Below are positions 1 to 6,447 of a stretch of 9,833 nt of DNA, one piece after another. The stretch's first letter is position 1. The number at the start of each line of letters is the position of its first letter. A program made the translations under genes and the position numbers. Source of the DNA: Minisyncoccota bacterium (GTDB lineage: Bacteria > Patescibacteriota > Minisyncoccia > Minisyncoccales > RBG-13-42-11); the NCBI GenBank assembly GCA_028687495.1, contig JAQUAA010000013.1, forward strand, positions 1 to 9,833, written 5' to 3'. A model generated the notes under the pieces. The model searched no databases. It was given only the letters and a program-made list of their open reading frames with translations, and was not told where the DNA came from.

Positions 1-405
1 AAGATGGTTTTGGATTACTACGGCGTTTCAGATTCCGAAGCCGAAATTGCCAGGCTGGCCGGCGCCTCCAAAGAAAAAGGGGTTCCGGCTGAAGGATTGA
101 TCAGGGCGGCCAAACACTTCGGTTTTAAGGCCTTTTCCAAAAAGAACAGCACCTTTGGAGATATCAGGGGTTTCATCAGAAAGAAGATGCCGGTTATCGT
201 TGATTGGTTTATGGAAGACGAAGGGCACTATTCAGTGGCGGTGGACATCGATAAAAAGAGCATCGTTCTGATAGATCCCAGCCTGAAGGGGAGAAGAAAG
301 GTGCCTCTGGATAAATTTTTGAGGATTTGGTTTGATTTTCCAGGTAAATTTCTCCGAAAAAGAGAGGATTTGATTCTGAGACTGATATTGGTCGTTACTC
401 CTTAG
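1..405 (+). CDS. C39-like cysteine peptidase domain protein, 3' part (5' end outside window)
   Basis: The reading frame is open from the first base, so the gene begins upstream; the ATG at position 4 is probably internal. The start of the visible protein (KMVLDYYGVSDSEAEIARLAG) matches the helix that directly follows the catalytic cysteine in C39/papain-like peptidases (usual form CGPASLKMVLDYYG), which puts the nucleophile about six codons off the window. The catalytic histidine is visible in GHYSVAV (His codon 226-228) and the partner aspartate in LIDPS (Asp codon 274-276), with the usual spacing. Family members cleave Gly-Gly-type leader peptides or act as general cysteine proteases, alone or fused to ABC exporters. 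No exporter follows here, and the C-terminus is short and basic, so the substrate is unknown. The TAG stop lies just before a strong promoter. The fold assignment is fairly firm; the role is not. Confidence 0.75.
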   Translation, partial: KMVLDYYGVSDSEAEIARLAGASKEKGVPAEGLIRAAKHFGFKAFSKKNSTFGDIRGFIRKKMPVIVDWFMEDEGHYSVAVDIDKKSIVLIDPSLKGRRKVPLDKFLRIWFDFPGKFLRKREDLILRLILVVTP

Positions 406-409
406 GATA

Positions 410-438
410 TTGACAGAGATTATTTTTTAAGGTATTAT
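410..438 (+). promoter_or_regulatory. Strong sigma70-type promoter of a small transcription unit
   Basis: TTGACA (410-415), a 17-base spacer and TATTAT (433-438) give a full-consensus -35 box and a 5/6 -10 box at optimal spacing. The predicted transcript start is near 445. It lies 4 bases after the stop of the C39-like gene and more than 200 bases before uppP, and a terminator stands in between, so it drives the short unit at 445-647. Confidence 0.8.
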
Positions 439-444
439 TGGGTT

Positions 445-558
445 TATGGAGAGGATCCAACGGGGCTAGTCTCTCAACGGCCTCTCTTAAAACGGGCGAC
501 AATAAAGCATAGGGGGAAGTCTCAGGATTTCCCTTTAAGCATAAAGGAGCCCAAGATA
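445..558 (+). other. Long leader of the small transcription unit, possibly structured
   Basis: About 114 bases lie between the predicted transcript start and the small ORF, which is long for an 18-codon message. Visible pairings: GAGAGG (449-454) can pair with CCTCTC (481-486) or, partly, with the CTCTC at 471-475, so two folds compete. GGGCT (463-467) can pair with AGCCC (548-552), which would tie up the 3' end of the SD region. GGGAA/TTCCC forms a local hairpin inside 511-533. The short motif AACGG occurs three times (459, 476, 491). I do not recognise a known riboswitch or RNA family. Either a regulatory leader or the body of a small RNA would explain it. Confidence 0.35.
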
Positions 559-615
559 ATGTCAGACCAACCAAAACCGTCTGCATTACCAGAAGAACCA
601 AAACCTGGTAACTAA
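559..615 (+). CDS. Putative 18-aa proline-rich small protein
   Basis: ATG at 559 opens an 18-codon ORF, MSDQPKPSALPEEPKPGN, ending in TAA. An AAAGGAG sequence at 543-549 sits 9 bases before the ATG. It is among the best SD sequences in the window, and most larger genes here have none. The peptide is hydrophilic, has five prolines and no hydrophobic stretch, so it is neither a membrane toxin nor a signal peptide; it would be disordered. It has its own promoter (410-438) and terminator (617-647). I recognise no family. The alternative is that the transcript acts as RNA and the ORF is incidental or regulatory. Confidence is limited because 18 codons carry little statistical weight. Confidence 0.4.
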   Translation: MSDQPKPSALPEEPKPGN

Positions 616-616
616 G

Positions 617-647
617 ACAAAAGGCGCCATTGGGCGCCCTTTTGTTT
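617..647 (+). terminator. Intrinsic terminator of the small unit
   Basis: ACAAAAGGCGCC (617-628) pairs with GGCG-C-CCTTTTGT (633-645): 12 pairs, a four-base ATTG loop and one bulged C at 637. The 3' arm runs into TTTTGTTT. It begins 1 base after the small ORF stop and separates that unit from uppP. Confidence 0.75.
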
Positions 648-672
648 CCATTTTGATGTCAAAGAGTATAAT
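645..672 (+). promoter_or_regulatory. Probable promoter of the uppP gene run
   Basis: A perfect TATAAT (667-672) has TTTCCA (645-650, 4/6) 16 bases upstream. The -35 half overlaps the T-tract of the preceding terminator. The predicted start near 679 leaves about 5 bases before the uppP ATG at 684, so the message would be nearly leaderless. Confidence 0.5.
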
Positions 673-683
673 GGAAAGAAGAT

Positions 684-1421
684 ATGTTGGACTATCTCAT
701 TTTAGGAGCAATTCAGGGTATTTTCGAATGGATTCCCGTCTCGAGCGAAGGAGTGGTGGCTCTCGTCAGCCAGTTTCTGGTAAGAACAGTCAATCCCTTG
801 GAAGTGGCTTTGTTTTTGCATCTGGGAACGCTTTTAGCCGTTTTAATCTACTTTAGACAGGACTGGCTGGAAGTCATGACTTTTAAAAACAAAGGCCTTT
901 TTGGTTTTTTGGTTGTTGCCACGGCAATTTCCGGCATCATCGGATTTTTTCTTTATAAGTTAGTCGAAAACATGGCCGTGGGTAGCACCCTTTTAATTTT
1001 GACCGGTTTTGGTCTTTTGGCTACCGCTTATTTCCATAAAACCCAAAAAACGTTTGATTTCAGTTTTAAGAAACTGGCAGTGTTGTCAGGAATACTGCAG
1101 GGATTGTCGGTAATTCCTGGTTTATCAAGATCCGGAGCCACGATCTTCGGGTTGAGTTTAGGCAAATTGAGTCCTGGGGAAATACTCAAAATTTCATATA
1201 TGATGTCAGCTCCTGCCGTCTTTTTCATGGTCATATATCTTTTTTGGCAGAATCCGGTTTTGTTTATCCAGGCCTGGCCAGCACTGATTTCCAGCTTTTT
1301 AGTAGGCATCCTGAGTTTAAGAGTTTTGCTAAAGGTCGCTTATAAGATAAACTTTTTCAAATTTGCCCTGATTTTTGCCATCCTTTGCTTTTTGGGAGCA
1401 GGAATAAATTTTATTTTATGA
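684..1421 (+). CDS. uppP: Undecaprenyl-diphosphatase (BacA/UppP family)
   Basis: An integral membrane enzyme that dephosphorylates undecaprenyl diphosphate to recycle the lipid carrier of peptidoglycan and other surface polymers. At 245 aa it is somewhat shorter than the ~270 aa usual for the family and very hydrophobic, with about seven or eight membrane segments. The first signature is GAIQGIFEWIPVSSEG (residues 8-23), holding the (E/Q)xxxE pair Gln11/Glu15 and the Ser20-Ser21 pair. The second is PGLSRSGAT (145-153), with the essential arginine at Arg149. The position normally held by histidine in the first motif (SSxGH) is Val24, which departs from the E. coli enzyme. The ATG at 684 puts the first signature at the N-terminus as expected. 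The stop overlaps the next start as ATGA. Family assignment is firm; full activity is less certain given the missing histidine. Confidence 0.9.
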   Translation: MLDYLILGAIQGIFEWIPVSSEGVVALVSQFLVRTVNPLEVALFLHLGTLLAVLIYFRQDWLEVMTFKNKGLFGFLVVATAISGIIGFFLYKLVENMAVGSTLLILTGFGLLATAYFHKTQKTFDFSFKKLAVLSGILQGLSVIPGLSRSGATIFGLSLGKLSPGEILKISYMMSAPAVFFMVIYLFWQNPVLFIQAWPALISSFLVGILSLRVLLKVAYKINFFKFALIFAILCFLGAGINFIL

Positions 1422-1687
1422 AAATTAGGGAAAGTAAAAATTTAAAATACGATAAACTTCCCTGGTTCGGGCCCATTGAAGGATACGAAAGATTGGACCC
1501 AAAAGATTGCCTCTTGGAAAATTTCACCAGAGTGGACGACAAGATTGACCTGCGTTTCAAAAACGGAAGCCAGGCCATGATTAAAGCGATAAACATTGAA
1601 GGCGGAAAAGAAATAGATATAATAGAAGAGAACCTGAAAGATTTTGTGGGCAGATGCTACGAGGATATTTTAAGCACTGATTTCTAA
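1418..1687 (+). CDS. Hypothetical protein, 89 aa
   Basis: Not recognised. The start at 1418 is chosen because it overlaps the uppP stop in an ATGA arrangement, typical of translational coupling; an in-frame ATG at 1385 would lie inside uppP. The protein begins MKIRESKNLKYDKLPWFGPIEGYERLDP. The first third is basic, with an aromatic WFGPIEGYERL patch. It then becomes acidic with alternating polar/hydrophobic residues (IDLRFKNGSQAMIKAINIEGGKEIDI) that suggest a few beta strands, and it ends in a helix-like stretch. There is no signal peptide and no membrane segment. It has two cysteines but no CxxC motif. It lies between uppP and the thioredoxin-CcdA gene (17 bases to the next start). The codon pattern and coupling support a real gene, but no function can be offered. 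Confidence 0.7.
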   Translation: MKIRESKNLKYDKLPWFGPIEGYERLDPKDCLLENFTRVDDKIDLRFKNGSQAMIKAINIEGGKEIDIIEENLKDFVGRCYEDILSTDF

Positions 1688-1704
1688 AACTAAAATACAA
1701 CCTA

Positions 1705-2841
1705 ATGAGAAAAATTTTTCCCATCACTTTTTTAGTAATTTTATTGTTAGGCAGCTTTGGTTTTGCCTCAGCTCAGGAAAATAAGATTGAGGTTAATTTT
1801 TTTTACAGCCAGACCTGTCCTCACTGTGCGGCGGAAAAGGAATTCCTTAGTAATTTACAGGAAGGATATCCGCAGGTTGAAATAAAACAGTACGAGGTGA
1901 TTTACGATCAGGACAATCAGAAAATTCTGAAAGATTTTTACGAAAGATACAAGGTTCCCGAGAACGACCAGGGCTGGGTGCCGGTGACTTTCACCCCGAC
2001 AAAATATTTCATCGGGTTTAACGATGACATCGGCAAACAGATAGAGAATTGCCTGGCAGAATGCATTAACGGCGGGGCGGGGACGACACAACAGGAAATT
2101 CAAATCCCCATTATCGGCAAAATAGACGTTTCAAAGGTTTCCCTGCCCTTATTGACCATGATCCTAGGGACTTTGGACGGCTTCAACCCCTGCGCCATGT
2201 GGGTTTTGGTCATTCTGGTTTCCCTTTTGCTTACCCTGAAATCAAGGAAAAAGATAGCTTTAGTGGGGGGAACCTTCATCTTCGCCGAGGGATTTTTGTA
2301 TTTTCTTTTCATGACGGCCTGGCTTAACGCTTTTCTGGCGATGAAATACGTTTTCTGGATAAGGATTCTCATCGGCGTTTTCGGAATCGTTTTCGGAATC
2401 CTGAGGATAAAGGATTTCGTTCTTTGGAAACCGGGAGTTTGCAAAGTGGTGGACCATTCCAAATCGGAGGAAAAATTGTTGGAAAGGATGAAAAACGTTC
2501 TGAAACCGGCCGCCGTTCCCACGACGATTCTGGGAGTGATCGCCTTGGCTTTCAGCGTCAATCTGGTTGAATTTTTCTGTTCAGCCGGATTTCCGACCCT
2601 CTACACCCAGATTCTGGCGCTTCAGGACGTGGGGAGGCTGCAGTATTATCTTTATCTGATTTTTTACAATTTCTTTTACATGCTCGACGATTTCGTCGTC
2701 TTCGGTTTTGCTTTCGTCACCCTGAACAGATTCGGCTTTTCCGACAAGTACAACCGGTATTCAACTTTGGTTGCCGGTTTGCTGATTTTAATTTTAGGAC
2801 TGTTGCTGATTTTCAAACCGAACCTCTTAATGTTCGTTTAG
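1705..2841 (+). CDS. Exported thioredoxin-like domain fused to CcdA/DsbD-like membrane domain
   Basis: A probable thiol-disulfide electron carrier in the cell envelope. Residues 1-23 are a signal peptide (MRKIFP, a hydrophobic core, then SFGFASA). Residues 27-123 are a thioredoxin/glutaredoxin-like domain with the redox motif CPHC (Cys38, Cys41), a VPV cis-proline region near residue 93, and an extra CLAEC pair (Cys116, Cys120). From about residue 146 on there are six or so membrane helices of the CcdA/DsbD kind. Membrane Cys163 lies in DGFNPCAMW and Cys292 in VEFFCSAGFP; these are the two cysteines expected to shuttle electrons through the bilayer. In most bacteria the thioredoxin and CcdA parts are separate, or arranged differently as in DsbD. 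There is no SD sequence, so it probably depends on upstream translation. Domain calls are firm; whether it reduces or oxidises exported proteins is unknown. Confidence 0.85.
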   Translation: MRKIFPITFLVILLLGSFGFASAQENKIEVNFFYSQTCPHCAAEKEFLSNLQEGYPQVEIKQYEVIYDQDNQKILKDFYERYKVPENDQGWVPVTFTPTKYFIGFNDDIGKQIENCLAECINGGAGTTQQEIQIPIIGKIDVSKVSLPLLTMILGTLDGFNPCAMWVLVILVSLLLTLKSRKKIALVGGTFIFAEGFLYFLFMTAWLNAFLAMKYVFWIRILIGVFGIVFGILRIKDFVLWKPGVCKVVDHSKSEEKLLERMKNVLKPAAVPTTILGVIALAFSVNLVEFFCSAGFPTLYTQILALQDVGRLQYYLYLIFYNFFYMLDDFVVFGFAFVTLNRFGFSDKYNRYSTLVAGLLILILGLLLIFKPNLLMFV

Positions 2842-2878
2842 AAATCTAAGAAATAAATTCCTTTTCCATTTCCAATAA

Positions 2879-3322
2879 ATGAAAATTGAAAACAAAACAA
2901 TTGAATTTCAGACGAAAGCCGGATTGGATTTCATTGACCTGACCGATGACGTCGAAAAATTCATAAAAGATAGCCAAATTAAAAACGGAATCGTTAACGT
3001 TCAGATTCTTCACACTTCGGCGGCATTGATCGTCAACGAAAACGAACCTCTGCTGATTGAAGATTTCAAAAACAATCTCAGACAAACCGCGGCGAAAAAT
3101 TTGAAGTATCTGCATGACGATCTTCAAAAAAGAACGGTGAATCTTTGCCCCCGAGAGTGCATCAACGGCCATTCGCATTGCCAGGCCATCCATCTTTTGG
3201 TGAATGCAACTTTAAATTTAATAAACAATGAGTTACAATTGGGCACATGGCAGAGAATTTTTTTGGTTGAACTCGACCGGCCAAGAAAAAGAAAGGTCCA
3301 AATACAAATTTTAGGAGATTAA
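2879..3322 (+). CDS. YjbQ/UPF0047 family protein (secondary thiamine-phosphate synthase family)
   Basis: At 147 aa it has the usual length and all the family signatures: LHTSAALIVNENE (residues 44-56), NGHSHCQA (96-103) and LGTWQRIFLVELDRPRKR (121-138). The conserved histidines His45, His98 and His100 and the N-terminal acidic Glu54/Glu56 group are those thought to form a metal or substrate pocket. The E. coli member has been credited with weak thiamine-phosphate synthase activity, hence the family name, but its true cellular role is unsettled and no thiamine genes lie nearby. The start at 2879 gives the normal N-terminus; no SD precedes it. The ferredoxin gene begins 7 bases after its stop, so the two are probably co-transcribed. 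Family assignment is very firm; function is uncertain. Confidence 0.92.
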   Translation: MKIENKTIEFQTKAGLDFIDLTDDVEKFIKDSQIKNGIVNVQILHTSAALIVNENEPLLIEDFKNNLRQTAAKNLKYLHDDLQKRTVNLCPRECINGHSHCQAIHLLVNATLNLINNELQLGTWQRIFLVELDRPRKRKVQIQILGD

Positions 3323-3329
3323 AAGAAAA

Positions 3330-3506
3330 ATGCCAAAATACAAAGTGAACAAGGAAAAATGCATCGGTTGCGGGCTTTGCGTGACCGAATGTCCGGAGGG
3401 AAGCGAGCTGGGCGGGGACGGAAAAGCGGAAATTATTGACTCGGAAAAGGTGGAAAAGTGCGGCGGAGAAAAAATTTGTCCCTACGGCGCCATTGAAAAG
3501 GAGTAA
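3330..3506 (+). CDS. Small ferredoxin, probably one [4Fe-4S] cluster, 58 aa
   Basis: ATG at 3330 opens MPKYKVNKEKCIGCGLCVTECPEG and the gene ends with TAA at 3504-3506. Six cysteines are present. Cys11, Cys14 and Cys17 form the CxxCxxC motif, Cys21 precedes a proline, Cys44 stands alone, and Cys50 precedes a proline in ICPYGAI. This matches single-cluster ferredoxins of the Desulfovibrio gigas type, in which the three motif cysteines and the last one bind the cluster while the other two (here Cys21 and Cys44) may form a disulfide. The protein is acidic, as expected for a soluble electron carrier. AGGAG at 3313-3317, inside the end of the yjbQ-like gene, is the likely SD, 12 bases from the ATG. 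It may supply electrons to the radical-SAM enzyme NrdG, whose operon starts about 100 bases downstream; this is an inference from proximity. Confidence 0.9.
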   Translation: MPKYKVNKEKCIGCGLCVTECPEGSELGGDGKAEIIDSEKVEKCGGEKICPYGAIEKE

Positions 3507-3535
3507 ATTGTCCCTTGTGGATAACCTAATATTTT

Positions 3536-3569
3536 AAGAGAGGTTGACAGGTTTGACCTCTCTTTCGTT
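3536..3569 (+). terminator. Hairpin terminator after the ferredoxin gene, overlapping the nrdD promoter
   Basis: AAGAGAGGT (3536-3544) pairs perfectly with ACCTCTCTT (3556-3564) around an 11-base loop, followed by a T-rich tail (TTTCGTTT) interrupted by CG. The stem is nine pairs and not very GC-rich, so termination may be partial. The -35 box of the next promoter lies in the 3' arm. Confidence 0.55.
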
Positions 3570-3581
3570 TCGGGATAAAAT
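3553..3581 (+). promoter_or_regulatory. Probable nrdDG promoter
   Basis: TTGACC (3553-3558, 5/6), a 17-base spacer and TAAAAT (3576-3581, 5/6). The predicted start is near 3588, leaving a ~22-base pyrimidine-rich leader with no SD before nrdD. A second, perfect TTGACA at 3544-3549 has no -10 box at proper spacing. No NrdR-box pair was recognised. Confidence 0.65.
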
Positions 3582-3609
3582 GTAATAATCTTTACTTTTT
3601 TCTTTCAAA

Positions 3610-5736
3610 ATGACAGAAAACAAAATCACAAAAATTCAAAAAAGGGATGGGACAATCGTTGATTTTGACCAAACCAAAATTACCAATGCTATTTTGAAAG
3701 CCATCACCGCCACCGGGCAGGGTGACGGCATTCGTTCCAAGAAACTTTCCGACAAAGTAGTCCAACTTCTGAACAGAAGATTCAAGAAAGACGAAATTCC
3801 TCAGGTTGAACAGATCCAAGACATTGTTGAAGAGGTTCTGGTTCTGGAAGATTTGGTTGAAACCGCCAAGGCCTACATTCTTTACCGTGAACAGAGAAGA
3901 AGAATCAGGGAAGCGGTGACGATTTCCGAGGAGGCGGTCGATAAAATGGATCAGTATCTCGGAAGACTGGATTGGGAAGTCCAGGAAAACGCCAACATGG
4001 CTTTTTCCCTGCAGGGATTGAATCATTACGGCGTTTCCTACATCATTAAAAAATATTGGCTGAATAAAATTTATCCAAAGGAAATCAGGGAAGCCAACGA
4101 ATCGGGAGATTTCCATCTGCATAACTTGGATACCTTGGGTCCCTACTGCGCCGGTTGGGATCTTTATGATTTATTGCTGAAGGGTTTTGGCGGAGTGCCG
4201 GGAAAAGTTGAAACGAAACCCGCCAAGCATTTCCGGGCGATTCTGGGACAGGCGGTTAATTTTCTTTATACCCTTCAAGGTGAAGTGGCGGGTGCCGTCG
4301 CTTTTTCAAACTTCGATACACTGTTGGCGCCTTTCATCCGTTATGACAATTTAAACTATCAGCAAGTGAAACAGGCGCTGCAGGAATTCATGTTCAACAT
4401 GTCCGTGCCCACCAGAGTCGGTTTCCAGAATCCTTTCAGCAACATCACCCTGGATTTGAAACCCAGTCCGGTTTTCGCCAAGCAGCCGGTGATCATCGGC
4501 GGCAAACCCCAACAGGAGACCTACGGAGAGTTCGAAGAAGAGATGAAGGTTTTCAACAAAGCACTTTACGAAGTGATGGTCGAGGGAGACGCCAAGCAGC
4601 GCGTTTTCACTTTTCCGATTCCCACCATCAACATCACCAAGGATTTTCCGTGGGATGATCCCAATTTCGATCATATTTTTGAAGCTTCGGCCAAATACGG
4701 CATCAATTATTTCGCCAATTATATCAGTTCGGACATGAACCCGGATGACGTGAGAAGCATGTGCTGCAGGTTGAGACTCGACTTAAAAGACCTTTATAAT
4801 AGGGGAGGAGGCGGACTTTTCGGATCAGGCAGCAAAACCGGCAGCATCGGAGTGGTCACGATAAATCTGCCCCGCATCGGTCATATTTCCAAAACCAAAA
4901 AGGACTTTTTCGAGAGATTGGGCAAATTAATGGACTTATCCAAGGAAAGCCTGGAAATCAAAAGAAAAACAATTGAAAGTTTCATTTCCAAAGGTTTATA
5001 TCCCTATTCAAGATTTTATTTGCAGGACATCAAGAAGGCGAGAGGCGGCTATTATGCCAATCACTTTGCCACGATAGGCCTTGTCGGCATGAATGAGGCC
5101 CTGCTGAATTTCCTCGGAGAAAACATCGCTTCAAAACGGGGAAGGATTTTTGCCTTGGAAGTCATGGACTTCATGAGGAAGAAACTGGTTAAATACCAGG
5201 AAGAAACCGGCAATATTTATAATTTGGAAGCGACGCCGGCCGAATCAACCGCTTACCGCTTGGCTCTTCATGACAAGGAGTTGTATCCCGACATTATCGC
5301 GGCCGGAACCAAAAAAGTTCCTTATTACACCAACTCCACCCAATTGCCGGTAAATTACACCAATGATCTTTTTGAAGCCCTGAAACTTCAGGATGAAATT
5401 CAGGTAAAATATAACGGGGGCACCGTTCTGCACTTATTTTCAGGGGAAAGAATTTCCGACACGCAGACGGTCAAAAGTTTAATTAAAAAGATTTTTGAGA
5501 ATTTCCGTTTGCCTTACATAACCTTCACTCCCACTTTTTCAATTTGTCCGGTTCACGGCTACATTGCCGGAGAGCATTTTTATTGTCCCCAGTGCACGAT
5601 AAAACAGCCGTGCGAAGTCTATTCCAGAATCGTCGGTTACCTGAGACCGGTTCAGCAGTGGAACGAAGGCAAACAGGAAGAATTCAAAGACAGAAAGGAA
5701 TTCAAGATTAAAAAACCGGAATTAGTCAAAACATGA
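3610..5736 (+). CDS. nrdD: Anaerobic (class III) ribonucleoside-triphosphate reductase
   Basis: Glycyl-radical enzyme that reduces ribonucleoside triphosphates to deoxyribonucleotides without oxygen; cytoplasmic. At 708 aa it is full length for the family. Residues ~5-100 are an ATP-cone allosteric domain (IQKRDGTIVDFDQTKITNAI). The catalytic barrel contains GPYCAGWDL with Cys180 and MCCRLRLDL with Cys385/Cys386, the cysteines expected to act as thiyl radical and reductant. The C-terminus has a zinc ribbon of unusual C-x2-H-x9-C-x2-C form (Cys646, His649, Cys659, Cys662), then SRIVGYLRPVQQWNEGK, in which Gly676 is the radical glycine. The GYxRPVxxWNxGK tail resembles the Thermotoga/archaeal type more than the E. 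coli RVCGYL type. The start at 3610 precedes the ATP-cone directly; no SD is present. The stop overlaps nrdG as ATGA. Confidence 0.97.
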   Translation: MTENKITKIQKRDGTIVDFDQTKITNAILKAITATGQGDGIRSKKLSDKVVQLLNRRFKKDEIPQVEQIQDIVEEVLVLEDLVETAKAYILYREQRRRIREAVTISEEAVDKMDQYLGRLDWEVQENANMAFSLQGLNHYGVSYIIKKYWLNKIYPKEIREANESGDFHLHNLDTLGPYCAGWDLYDLLLKGFGGVPGKVETKPAKHFRAILGQAVNFLYTLQGEVAGAVAFSNFDTLLAPFIRYDNLNYQQVKQALQEFMFNMSVPTRVGFQNPFSNITLDLKPSPVFAKQPVIIGGKPQQETYGEFEEEMKVFNKALYEVMVEGDAKQRVFTFPIPTINITKDFPWDDPNFDHIFEASAKYGINYFANYISSDMNPDDVRSMCCRLRLDLKDLYNRGGGGLFGSGSKTGSIGVVTINLPRIGHISKTKKDFFERLGKLMDLSKESLEIKRKTIESFISKGLYPYSRFYLQDIKKARGGYYANHFATIGLVGMNEALLNFLGENIASKRGRIFALEVMDFMRKKLVKYQEETGNIYNLEATPAESTAYRLALHDKELYPDIIAAGTKKVPYYTNSTQLPVNYTNDLFEALKLQDEIQVKYNGGTVLHLFSGERISDTQTVKSLIKKIFENFRLPYITFTPTFSICPVHGYIAGEHFYCPQCTIKQPCEVYSRIVGYLRPVQQWNEGKQEEFKDRKEFKIKKPELVKT

Positions 5737-6434
5737 TTGAAATTGGGGGAATACAAAAAACAACTCTGATTGATTATCCGGGCCGCATTGCGGCCACTAT
5801 TTTTCTTATCGGCTGTAATTTCCGTTGTCCTTTCTGTTATTCGGCCGAGTTGGTGCTGCCGGAGAAAATCAAGTTGCAGCCCAGGATTTCCGAGAAAGAA
5901 TTTTTTGATTTCCTCGGAGAAAGAAAGGGATTGCTCGAAGGAATAGTCATCTGCGGCGGAGAACCGACCATTCACAAAGAATTGCCTGATTTCATAAAAA
6001 AAATCAAAGAATCGGGGTTTCTCGTAAAGCTAGATACCAATGGCAGCAATCCCCGCATGCTCAGAGAATTGATGGACAAAAAGTTAATCGATTACGTGGC
6101 CATGGACATCAAGACGTGCAGAGAAAAATACGACAAAGCTACGGGAGTTAGGGTCAAGATCAGTGACATAGAAGAAAGCATAGGAATGTTAAAGGAAGGC
6201 AGAACAGATTACGAGTTCAGAACAACGGTGGTGCCGACGGTTCATTCGAAAGAAGACATTCTGAGAATTGCCGAATGGATTGGCCCGGCTAAAAAATATT
6301 ATCTTCAGTCTTTCAGGCCGGAAAAAACCATCGATCCCAAATTTGAAAACGTAAAACCGTATCCCAAAGAGTTCCTTTTGGAGATAAAAAAAGAAATTTC
6401 TAAATTTTTTGACATTTGTGACGTAAGAAGTTGA
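5733..6434 (+). CDS. nrdG: Anaerobic ribonucleotide reductase activating protein (radical SAM)
   Basis: Installs the glycyl radical on NrdD using S-adenosylmethionine and a [4Fe-4S] cluster reduced by ferredoxin or flavodoxin. The cluster motif CNFRCPFC supplies Cys28, Cys32 and Cys35. CGGEPT around residues 73-78 is the SAM-binding GGE motif, and KLDTNGSNP near residue 100 is a further radical-SAM strand. At 233 aa it is longer than the E. coli NrdG (~154 aa) and matches the longer NrdG subfamily, whose proteins begin with a GxQKTTLIDYPG motif, here IGGIQKTTLIDYPGRIAAT. The ATG overlaps the nrdD TGA, so translation is coupled and the two products are made together. It ends with TGA. Confidence 0.96.
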   Translation: MIEIGGIQKTTLIDYPGRIAATIFLIGCNFRCPFCYSAELVLPEKIKLQPRISEKEFFDFLGERKGLLEGIVICGGEPTIHKELPDFIKKIKESGFLVKLDTNGSNPRMLRELMDKKLIDYVAMDIKTCREKYDKATGVRVKISDIEESIGMLKEGRTDYEFRTTVVPTVHSKEDILRIAEWIGPAKKYYLQSFRPEKTIDPKFENVKPYPKEFLLEIKKEISKFFDICDVRS

Positions 6435-6447
6435 AATTTTATGGGTA

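Noticed and set aside
406..615. The frame stays open for 69 codons after the C39-like gene's TAG, in the same frame, ending at the small ORF's stop.
   Set aside because: It could suggest stop readthrough or a C-terminal extension, but the stretch contains a consensus promoter and an SD, has no usable start before 559, and its translation resembles no domain. Chance openness is more likely.
2100..2561. Long minus-strand ORF of 153 codons.
   Set aside because: It is antisense to the CcdA-like membrane domain, low in complexity, with no recognisable motif or initiation signal; a shadow frame.
3544..3572. A perfect TTGACA (3544-3549) as the -35 box of nrdD.
   Set aside because: At 16-18 bases downstream the sequence is GTTTCG-like with no -10 match; TTGACC at 3553 with TAAAAT fits properly.
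3592..4122. Minus-strand ORF of 176 codons over the start of nrdD.
   Set aside because: Antisense to a well-conserved ATP-cone domain, and it crosses the nrdD promoter; a shadow frame.
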